Positions 1-6,315 of a stretch of DNA of 15,930 nt are shown here, in pieces. Below the pieces are notes generated by a model that did not search any database, had not been told where the DNA came from, and saw only the letters and a list, made by a program, of their open reading frames with translations. The position numbers were made by a program, and so were the translations under genes. The first letter of the stretch is position 1, and each line of letters starts with the position of its first letter. Source of the stretch: Betaproteobacteria bacterium UBA2293 (GTDB lineage Bacteria; Pseudomonadota; Gammaproteobacteria; Burkholderiales; Rhodocyclaceae); contig DDWF01000056.1 of NCBI GenBank assembly GCA_002345845.1, positions 14,618-30,547 of the forward strand, given 5' to 3'.

Positions 1-1368
1 TCGAAAATCGAGGCCGGGCGCCTGCAACTGGAAGAGATGGATTTTTCGCTCGATGATTTTCTCGGCCAGGTGCGTTCGCTGGTTGCCGAGTCGGCCGCCC
101 GCAAGGGCCTCGTCCTCCAGGTCGAACGGGGCGATGCCCCGACCTGGTTGCGCGGTGATGAGACACGGCTGCGCCAGGGGCTGCTGAACTTTGCCGCGAA
201 TGCCGTCAAGTTCACCGAGCACGGCAGCATTACGCTGCGCGCCCGGCAACTGGCGGACGATGGCGAGGTGCTTCAGATCCGCTTTGAGGTCGAGGATAGC
301 GGCATCGGCATTGCTCCCGATCGGGTGGACCGCCTGTTCAAGGCCTTTGAGCAGGCCGATGCATCGACCACCCGGAAATACGGCGGCACCGGCCTGGGAC
401 TCGCCATCACACGCCGCCTGGCGCAGCTCATGGGCGGCGACGCGGGTCTCAGCAGCGAGCCGGGAAAAGGCAGTACCTTCTGGTTTACCGCCAGTCTCGG
501 GCTCGGCCAGCCGTCGGCCAACGAGCCGAAGGTGCCGGCCGTGATCCCCGAGCCTGATGAATTGGCCCGGCGTTGTGCCGGCGCCCGCATCCTGCTCGCC
601 GAAGACAACGAGATCAATTGTGAGGTGGTGCTGGAAACGCTGAAGGCAGCAGGGCTGGACGCCGATGTTGCGGTCAATGGCCGGGAGGCTGTCAAAAAGG
701 TCCAGAGCGGCTGTTATCACCTGGTGTTGATGGACATGCAAATGCCCGTACTGGACGGCGTCGAGGCGACGCGGCAGATTCGCGAATTGCCGAACGGCCG
801 GCACTTGCCGATCATTGCCATGACCGCCAACGCCTTTGCCGACGACCGGGAACGTTGTCTGGCTGCCGGCATGAACGCTTTTCTGGCCAAACCGTTTGAT
901 CCCGATCGGCTCTATGAACTGCTGCGTCAATGGCTGCCGCCAAGCAATCCGGGTCGGCAGCTGGTGGCGCCCGCCGCCGCATCGGTTGCCGGTGATGACC
1001 TCGTTTGCCAACTGGCCGGCATCGATGGTCTGGATTTGTCGTCAGGACTGACAACGTGTCGCAATAAGCCTGAATTTCTGGCGCGTTTGCTCGTGACTTT
1101 TGTTCAACATCATGGAAACGATCCCGCGGCGCTGAGACTATTGGCCTGCCGCGGCGAGCGCAGCGAACTGGAACATCTGGCCCACGCACTGAAGGGGGCC
1201 GCAGGCAACATCGGGGCCCGGCAGGTCAGCGGCCTGGCCAATGATCTGCTGGACGCCGCCCGCCGCCCGGAGGTGGCTGCTGCTGATCTGGAGGGCTTGA
1301 CGCAGCCGCTGGCGGATGCCTTGGAGCGTTTTGTCGCCAGTGTGCGCAAAAACCGTGCTATCGGATGA
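1..1368 (+). CDS. Hybrid sensor histidine kinase, C-terminal part (HATPase, REC, HPt)
   Basis: The frame is open from base 1, so the N-terminus, including the phosphorylated histidine of the kinase core, lies outside the window. The first visible residues (SKIEAGRLQLEE) are the end of a HisKA helix. Counting from the Met at base 37: the HATPase_c domain covers about 30-155, with N-box Asn51/Asn55, G1 box DSGIGI (87-92) and G2 box GGTGLGLA (116-123). A receiver domain covers about 183-300, with acidic pair Glu189/Asp190, phosphoacceptor Asp233, Thr263 and Lys285. A C-terminal HPt domain covers about 325-435, with motif HALKGAAGNIGA and phospho-His383. The protein can therefore carry a His-Asp-His relay internally and pass phosphate to a separate response regulator not seen here. 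The input signal is unknown because the sensory part is missing. A small membrane-protein gene follows after 17 bases and is probably co-transcribed. Confidence 0.93.
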   Translation, partial: SKIEAGRLQLEEMDFSLDDFLGQVRSLVAESAARKGLVLQVERGDAPTWLRGDETRLRQGLLNFAANAVKFTEHGSITLRARQLADDGEVLQIRFEVEDSGIGIAPDRVDRLFKAFEQADASTTRKYGGTGLGLAITRRLAQLMGGDAGLSSEPGKGSTFWFTASLGLGQPSANEPKVPAVIPEPDELARRCAGARILLAEDNEINCEVVLETLKAAGLDADVAVNGREAVKKVQSGCYHLVLMDMQMPVLDGVEATRQIRELPNGRHLPIIAMTANAFADDRERCLAAGMNAFLAKPFDPDRLYELLRQWLPPSNPGRQLVAPAAASVAGDDLVCQLAGIDGLDLSSGLTTCRNKPEFLARLLVTFVQHHGNDPAALRLLACRGERSELEHLAHALKGAAGNIGARQVSGLANDLLDAARRPEVAAADLEGLTQPLADALERFVASVRKNRAIG

Positions 1369-1385
1369 ACAACAGAGGAAGTCGA

Positions 1386-1622
1386 ATGAGAAAGCCGCGC
1401 CACACCGGGCAGAAAATTTCCCTGGGTCTGTCCATCGCCTGTGCCGTCATGACCTTGCCGTCCTTTGCCGTCTTCATCTGGCTGTGGCAGACGCGCGGCC
1501 TGGCCGATACATGGACGCCCAGCCTGTTGGCGGTCTCAGTCTTTTTCGGTTTCTGTGCGGCCGTCTGCTACGCGATGAGTGTGCCGCAACCGGTGCTGCC
1601 GGTAGAAGATCCGCCGCTCTGA
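1386..1622 (+). CDS. Small two-helix membrane protein, function unknown
   Basis: The product is 78 residues. Two hydrophobic segments are visible, at about residues 12-34 (ISLGLSIACAVMTLPSF and onward) and 45-66 (SLLAVSVFFGFCAAVCYAM), after a basic N-terminus (MRKPRHTGQK). This fits an inner-membrane hairpin protein. An in-frame ATG at 1365 overlaps the kinase stop as ATGA. I prefer the ATG at 1386 because AGAGGAAG (1374-1381) is a good ribosome binding site at the right distance, and the shorter form begins directly with the basic stretch. It lies just downstream of the hybrid kinase on the same strand and ends 4 bases before a convergent gene. I do not recognise the family. Co-transcription with the kinase is inferred from spacing only. 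Confidence 0.7.
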   Translation: MRKPRHTGQKISLGLSIACAVMTLPSFAVFIWLWQTRGLADTWTPSLLAVSVFFGFCAAVCYAMSVPQPVLPVEDPPL

Positions 1623-1626
1623 TGGC

Positions 1627-2742
1627 CTAAGCGCTGGCGAGCTCCTTGTACTGGCGCATGAAGCGGCGGTCGATCCAGTCTTTCCAGTGCCACGCCCAGG
1701 CGCCGCCGGCGGCGATGCCACCCCAGGACATGATGGCTTCCTGCGGGCCGGTGGCGAGCAGGTAAAGACTACGCCGCTGCGGTTGGTAAGGCTGGATGGG
1801 CTGGCCAGCGAGGGCTCGTTGCAGGTTGGCGCTGAGTACCGGTCCGGCCCGCACGGCATAGACGCCGGATTTGGCATGCGGGGCATCAATGCGGCTGGCG
1901 ACATCGCCGGCCGCAAAAACTTCCGGGTGCGACACGCTCTGTTGCCCGTCGCCGACGGCAATGAAGCCATCGGCGGCCAACGCCAGGCCGCTGCCGGCCA
2001 GCCACTCAGCCGGCCGGACACCGGTGGCGGCGATGATACCGTCGGCGGCCAGACTACTGCCGTCGTCCAGTTGCAAGCCTTCCCGGCTCCCCGCCGCATA
2101 GCCGGCAACGACCGTCACCCCGTGCCGGGCCAACGCCTTGCCGGCCATGCCGACGATGGCCGGGCCGTGTCCGGGCAACAGTCCGGAACCGGTCACCAGA
2201 ATGACGTCAGCCGCTGCCGCACCGATCTCCCTGGCCAGCCGGTAGCGGGCGGCGAGGGCCAGTTCGACGCCGGCGGCACCGCCACCGACGACGGCCAGTC
2301 TGGCCGCACCGCGCGCACCGGCGGCGTCGACGAAGCGTTGCCAGGCGACAACGAATTCCTCCAGCGGCCGGATCGCCAGCAGGCTGGCACCGCTGTCCGC
2401 CAGCATCGAGCTATCGACGCGGGCGCCGACGTCGAGTGACAACACGTCGTAGCTGATCTCGCCATGGCTGGCGGTTCGCAGCGTCCGGCGCGCTGCATCA
2501 ATGCCGGTGACGCTGTCGATCAGACAGCGCACGCCAGCGGCCGTGGCCAGTGGGCCGAGGGCGGCGGCACATTGGTCGAGGCGGTAGTGGCCGGCCATCC
2601 AGCCCGGCACCATGCCTGAGTAGATCTGCCGGGAATAGGGTGTCACCAGTGTCACCTCGACATCCGGCCAGCGCTGGCCGGCCAGCGTCTTCAGGACGTG
2701 CAGGTGAGCGTGGCCGCCGCCGGCGAAGACCAGGTGTTTCAC
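1627..2742 (-). CDS. FAD/NAD(P)-dependent oxidoreductase, SelD-N-terminal-like (NDH-2 fold)
   Basis: The product is 371 residues of the pyridine nucleotide-disulfide oxidoreductase fold. The N-terminal FAD-binding loop is the variant GGGHAHLHVL (8-17) in place of GxGxxG. The NAD(P)H-binding loop is VVGGGAAGVELALA (151-164). The second FAD contact is VFAAGD (275-280). The C-terminus has a Trp/Arg-rich amphipathic tail (WHWKDWIDRRFM) suited to the membrane surface. The GGGHAH start, PHAKSGVYAVR and the tail are hallmarks I associate with the family that occurs either alone or fused to the N-terminus of selenophosphate synthetase SelD (TIGR03169 type). No SelD domain follows here. The start is a GTG only 3 bases after the DUF3047 stop, with no clear ribosome binding site, so translational coupling is likely. 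It is the last gene of the arsS-DUF3047 unit. Substrate is unknown; quinone or disulfide reduction is possible. Confidence 0.85.
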   Translation of the reverse strand: MKHLVFAGGGHAHLHVLKTLAGQRWPDVEVTLVTPYSRQIYSGMVPGWMAGHYRLDQCAAALGPLATAAGVRCLIDSVTGIDAARRTLRTASHGEISYDVLSLDVGARVDSSMLADSGASLLAIRPLEEFVVAWQRFVDAAGARGAARLAVVGGGAAGVELALAARYRLAREIGAAAADVILVTGSGLLPGHGPAIVGMAGKALARHGVTVVAGYAAGSREGLQLDDGSSLAADGIIAATGVRPAEWLAGSGLALAADGFIAVGDGQQSVSHPEVFAAGDVASRIDAPHAKSGVYAVRAGPVLSANLQRALAGQPIQPYQPQRRSLYLLATGPQEAIMSWGGIAAGGAWAWHWKDWIDRRFMRQYKELASA

Positions 2743-2745
2743 TGT

Positions 2746-3477
2746 TCAGGGAAAGGCACAGGGAGCGCCCTCGGCAACCAAGTGAAAATCGGCGAAGCCG
2801 GCCCGGGCCGTTTCACCGGTGTTGTCGGTGTCGCTGGCAATGGCCAGACCGTTCGGCCGGCCGGGCAAGTCGCCGAAAGCGCGGCGGAAGTCAGCGCCCA
2901 GATGCCGGCGCTCATTGACCCAGCCGCCGGCCTCGCCGGCCCCCGAACGCAATACCAGCATGCGGGCGCGGTCGGTATAGGCGTTGGGCTGCAGGGTGCC
3001 GACCGGATGCTTGTTGTCCCAGACGTAGTTGAGCGCCGCATCCGGGACCGTCGGCCCCCAGAGCGAACGCGCCAGTGCCAGCTTGGCCCGGGTGGCCAGA
3101 CCGAGGGCCGCCGGCGGCACGGCAAAGCTGACATAGACGCGGGCCACATAGTCGTCGCCCGCCTTGCTGGCGAGATCGGCTTTGCGCAACGGCGCATCGA
3201 TGCGCCAGCGCCAGCAGAGGATCGGTGTCTTCTCCAGGTCGACCGTCAATGGCCGGGCGAGCAGGGCCATGCTGGCCACGGCCCGGGCCTCGACGGCAGC
3301 GACGCCGTCCCACTGGCGCTGTTGGTATTCGGTTGGCGGGAACTTACTGTTCAGGTGTTCGATCTGCCAGCCGGCCGGCAGCGCGCCTTCGCCGCCGAAG
3401 CGGCCAACCCAGAGCGGCTCGGCGTCGGCCGTTGCCATGAACATGAGCAGCAGGGTTAGCGGGGCGAATCGCTTCAT
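2746..3477 (-). CDS. DUF3047 family exported protein
   Basis: The product is 243 residues from the ATG at 3477. The N-terminus MKRFAPLTLLLMFMATADA looks like a Sec signal peptide, with likely cleavage after ADA, so the mature protein is probably periplasmic. The body is a single globular domain typical of DUF3047: LPAGWQIEHL, a central WRWRID strand, DDYVARVYVSF, NYVWDN near the middle, and a closing IASDTDNTGETARAGFADF. No enzyme motif is known to me for the family. The frame stays open to 3516, but that start would overlap the upstream gene's stop and hide the signal peptide, so I reject it. It starts 14 bases after the radical SAM gene stops and ends 3 bases before the flavoprotein start, so the three form one transcription unit. 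Similar DUF3047 genes are, to my recollection, found near arsenosugar-type radical SAM genes; that is recollection, not a search. Confidence 0.8.
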   Translation of the reverse strand: MKRFAPLTLLLMFMATADAEPLWVGRFGGEGALPAGWQIEHLNSKFPPTEYQQRQWDGVAAVEARAVASMALLARPLTVDLEKTPILCWRWRIDAPLRKADLASKAGDDYVARVYVSFAVPPAALGLATRAKLALARSLWGPTVPDAALNYVWDNKHPVGTLQPNAYTDRARMLVLRSGAGEAGGWVNERRHLGADFRRAFGDLPGRPNGLAIASDTDNTGETARAGFADFHLVAEGAPCAFP

Positions 3478-3491
3478 CGCTGTTTGGCCGA

Positions 3492-4454
3492 TCAGGGCGC
3501 CAGGGCGCCGCCGCAACTACTACCCTGGCCGGCGGTGCAGCCGTAGCAGTGGTCGGCGACATGGATGGCCCGGTTTTCCAGGTCTTCATGCAGCAATTCG
3601 GCGAGGAATACCGGCTGGCCAGTGTCACCCAGTGGCAGGTCGAGCATCTGGTTGAAATCGCAATCGAAGACTTCGCCGCGCCAGCCGACTGAAATCAGCG
3701 AACGGCACATGACGCCGGGCAGGTTCTCTGCCCGGTAAGCGGCTTTCAGCGTCGTCATGTAGTTATGGAACTGGCCGCCGGCGAGCAGTTCACTGCCAAA
3801 ACGCTTGATCGGCATGTTGGCGAGGACGAACAACTGATTGAAGACGATGCCGTAACGGCTGGCCAGTTCGCGTTTGTAGGCGGCTTCGAGGGCACCCTGT
3901 TCGGGCGGCAGGCTGGGACCGCCCGGGTTGTAGACCAGGGTCAGCGTCAGGCCGCTGCCGGGCTGGCCGTAGCCGAGGGCATTGAGGCGGCGCAGGCCGG
4001 CCAGGCTGGCGGCGAAGACACCATCGCCGCGCTGGCGATTGACGTTTTCCTCGAGGTAGCAGGGCAGGGAGGCGACGATTTCAACTTGATGGCCGGCGAG
4101 AAATTCGGCCAGATCCTCCTGGCCGGGTTCGCCAAGTATGGTCAGGTTGCAGCGGTCGATGACGGCGATGCCGCGGGCGCGCGCGGCGTCGACCAGGCGG
4201 CGGAAATCGGGATTGAGTTCCGGTGCCCCGCCGGTCAGATCGAGCTGGCGGATGGCGTGGCGTTCGGCGAAGGCCAGCAGCGTTTCCATCGTTGCCCAGC
4301 TCATGGTTTCGGTGCGCTTCGGGCTGGCCGCGACGTGGCAGTGCAGGCAGGCCTGATTGCAGCGATAACCGAGATTGGCCTGCAGCGTGGTCAGCCGGCC
4401 GCGCCTGAGCGGCGGGAAGTCGGTTTGGCGGAGCAGGGGCAGGGTATCGAGCAT
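3492..4454 (-). CDS. arsS: Radical SAM/Cys-rich protein, arsenosugar biosynthesis type (ArsS-like)
   Basis: The product is 320 residues from the ATG at 4454. The radical SAM cluster motif is CNQACLHC (Cys32, Cys36, Cys39), followed by the SAM-binding GGAPEL (75-80). The C-terminal half carries further cysteines (Cys250, Cys265) and the family-specific tail CYGCTAGQGSSCGG (303-316), which probably binds an auxiliary cluster. This combination matches the radical SAM/Cys-rich family that includes ArsS. ArsS transfers the 5'-deoxyadenosyl group of SAM to dimethylated arsenic on the way to arsenosugars. Some family members have selenocysteine in the tail, as I recall; here all positions are TGC/TGT cysteine codons. 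The start is fixed by ACAGGAAA just upstream; the frame continues to 4643 but that extension has no family character. It leads a three-gene unit. No arsM or arsR is present, so the arsenic substrate is inferred from family only. Confidence 0.85.
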   Translation of the reverse strand: MLDTLPLLRQTDFPPLRRGRLTTLQANLGYRCNQACLHCHVAASPKRTETMSWATMETLLAFAERHAIRQLDLTGGAPELNPDFRRLVDAARARGIAVIDRCNLTILGEPGQEDLAEFLAGHQVEIVASLPCYLEENVNRQRGDGVFAASLAGLRRLNALGYGQPGSGLTLTLVYNPGGPSLPPEQGALEAAYKRELASRYGIVFNQLFVLANMPIKRFGSELLAGGQFHNYMTTLKAAYRAENLPGVMCRSLISVGWRGEVFDCDFNQMLDLPLGDTGQPVFLAELLHEDLENRAIHVADHCYGCTAGQGSSCGGALAP

Positions 4455-4711
4455 GGTGGTTTCCTGTTGGTCTTGCCAATTGGTCGGAGCGCGGTGGCAA
4501 ATGCTTACACCCGTCCGCTTGGCTGGCCGTGGTGGGGAGCCTGCATGATAAGCCGCCCGGCGCAACTCATGGGCGCCACGACCGCTCCCGGCGCCCGCAG
4601 CCAACGGGGGCCAAATGAGGCAAACCGTGAATTTTTCCATCACCCCGCCGTAGTAAGTGGCCTACAGTGAATTCACCCCATCCGTTCACTGGACGCGCTG
4701 CATCAAGCACC
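4455..4711. other. Divergent intergenic region between arsS and the diguanylate cyclase
   Basis: These 257 bases must hold the promoters of both divergent genes, but I found no convincing -35/-10 pair on either strand. Two structures stand out. One is a GC-rich inverted repeat, GGGCGCC (4571-4577) with GGCGCCC (4590-4596), which would form a hairpin in the arsS leader. The other is the perfect palindrome GTGAATTCAC (4667-4676), with a matching half GTGAATT 40 bases upstream (4627-4633). An open frame on the minus strand to 4643, and on the plus strand from a GTG at 4667, crosses parts of this region; neither is supported as coding. Confidence 0.5.
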
Positions 4712-6274
4712 ATGACGCAACCCTGGTTGATTCGCATGCATCATTGGATGCGTTCGGCGTCGTTTGCGATGCTGTTCGTGGCGACCGGACTGCATGTCGC
4801 CGGCACGGACTTCAGCCTTGCCGGGTGGGTCCTTTTGGCGGTGCTGTTTCTGATCTACCCGCAGCTCCAATACCGCTGGGTTCGCCGCCTGGATGATCCG
4901 GTACGGGCGGAAATGCACAGCCTGACTGTCGATTCCTTGCTGCTTGGTATATTCGTTGCCGCCGTGGGCTTTTCTCAGTGGCTTGCGTTCACGGCAATCC
5001 TCGGCACGCTGAGTAACAGCGCCGCCAACAAGGGCCGTGAGGGCATTTTGCAAGCGGTTCTTGCTGTGCTCGGCGGCGCCGGGCTGTGGATCGCAATCAT
5101 GGGGTTCAGTTTCTCGCCGCATACCGAATGGTCGGCTACGATCCTCTGCATGGTCGGCCTGGCCGCCTATCTGCTGGCCATGAGCAATTTCAGTTTCCTG
5201 CGCAATAGTCGGCTGCGGCAGACCCGGGAGACATTGGAGCTACGCAAGCAGGAGCTGCTTTCGGCGAATCTGGATTTGCGGCAGAGTCTGGAGGAGATTG
5301 ATCAATTGCAGGTCAAGCTCCGCGAGCAGGCAACCCATGATCCGCTCACCAAACTCTTTAACCGGGGCTATCTGGACAGTACGCTGGAGCGCGAAATGGC
5401 CCGCTGCCGGCGGGACGGCGTGCCACTTTCCGTGGCGATGATTGATGTCGATCATTTCAAGAGCTACAACGACTGCTATGGCCATCCGGCCGGCGACACC
5501 TGCCTGAAAAGGGTCGCCGACGCCTTGCAGGGCAGCGCGCGGCGGGCCACAGATCTGGTGGCGCGCTACGGTGGCGAAGAGTTTTCACTGGTCCTGCCGA
5601 ATACCGATAGTGGTGCCGCCCAGCAAATGGCGGAGGCGGCGCGCCAGGCCGTCGAAGCCCTGGCCATTCCCCACGAGCAATCGTCGGCCGGCCGGGTGAC
5701 GATCAGCATTGGCGTGACGACCATGGCGAACGGGCCGGAAAACAGCGTCGAGGCCTTGATGCGCCTGGCCGATCAGGCGCTCTACCAAGCCAAGCATGAT
5801 GGCCGCAATCAGGTTCGGGTGGCGCAAGATGCGCCGCCGGCTGCAGGCGGAGCCGGGATCAACCTGGAGAACCCCGTCCAGTTGGTCTGGAAGGAAGCCC
5901 ATGCCTGCGCCAGCGGGCTGATCGACGATCAGCACCGTGCCCTCTTCAGTCACGCCAACAATCTGCTGGGTCTGATCCTGGCCGGGCGTCCGGCGAATGA
6001 GGTCAGCGAGATGCTCGATGCCCTGATTCAGGAAGTCTCCGGGCATTTTCAGGACGAGGAAGCGATCATCCTGGCGAGCGGCCTGGCCGGCGCTGCCGAA
6101 CACGTGGCGGCGCATCAGCAGTTGGTGAATCGGGCTATCGCGATGCGCGAGGGCCTGCAGTCAGGGACAGTCGATATCGGCGCATTGTTCCAGTTCGTTG
6201 CCCACGAGCTGATCGTTCAGCACATGCTCGGTGCCGACAAGGAGCTGCTCCGCCAACTCGAACCGCAGGCCTGA
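4712..6274 (+). CDS. Diguanylate cyclase: MASE2 membrane sensor, GGDEF, C-terminal bacteriohemerythrin
   Basis: The product is 520 residues from the ATG at 4712. A MASE2-type membrane domain (about 5-165) has several hydrophobic helices and the conserved DPVRAEMHSLTVDS stretch. A charged coiled coil (about 168-208) leads into a GGDEF domain (about 209-370) with metal-site IDVDHFKSYND, active site GGEEF (287-291) and an intact inhibitory site RATD (278-281), so it should make c-di-GMP and be product-inhibited. The C-terminal 130 residues form a bacteriohemerythrin with the full diiron ligand set: His408, HFQDE (His445, Glu449), HVAAH (His464, His468) and HMLGAD (His504, Asp509). Oxygen or redox state bound at the diiron site probably tunes cyclase activity. 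The start is uncertain: a GTG at 4667 is in frame, but the MASE2 homology begins after 4712 and neither has a clear ribosome binding site. It converges with the chemoreceptor gene, 41 bases apart. Confidence 0.92.
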   Translation: MTQPWLIRMHHWMRSASFAMLFVATGLHVAGTDFSLAGWVLLAVLFLIYPQLQYRWVRRLDDPVRAEMHSLTVDSLLLGIFVAAVGFSQWLAFTAILGTLSNSAANKGREGILQAVLAVLGGAGLWIAIMGFSFSPHTEWSATILCMVGLAAYLLAMSNFSFLRNSRLRQTRETLELRKQELLSANLDLRQSLEEIDQLQVKLREQATHDPLTKLFNRGYLDSTLEREMARCRRDGVPLSVAMIDVDHFKSYNDCYGHPAGDTCLKRVADALQGSARRATDLVARYGGEEFSLVLPNTDSGAAQQMAEAARQAVEALAIPHEQSSAGRVTISIGVTTMANGPENSVEALMRLADQALYQAKHDGRNQVRVAQDAPPAAGGAGINLENPVQLVWKEAHACASGLIDDQHRALFSHANNLLGLILAGRPANEVSEMLDALIQEVSGHFQDEEAIILASGLAGAAEHVAAHQQLVNRAIAMREGLQSGTVDIGALFQFVAHELIVQHMLGADKELLRQLEPQA

Positions 6275-6315
6275 CCGTACGCGTCGGGGCCGAGTTGCGG
6301 GACGGCCTCCGGCAA

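Noticed and set aside
3478..3516. N-terminal extension of the DUF3047 gene
   Set aside because: It would overlap the radical SAM stop and hide a clear signal peptide starting at 3477.
4455..4643. N-terminal extension of the radical SAM gene
   Set aside because: The added 63 residues have no family resemblance, and a good ribosome binding site precedes the ATG at 4454.
6275..6315. Bidirectional terminator between cyclase and chemoreceptor genes
   Set aside because: Only a 5-bp GGCCG/CGGCC pairing with a 10-base loop and no T-run is present, too weak to call.
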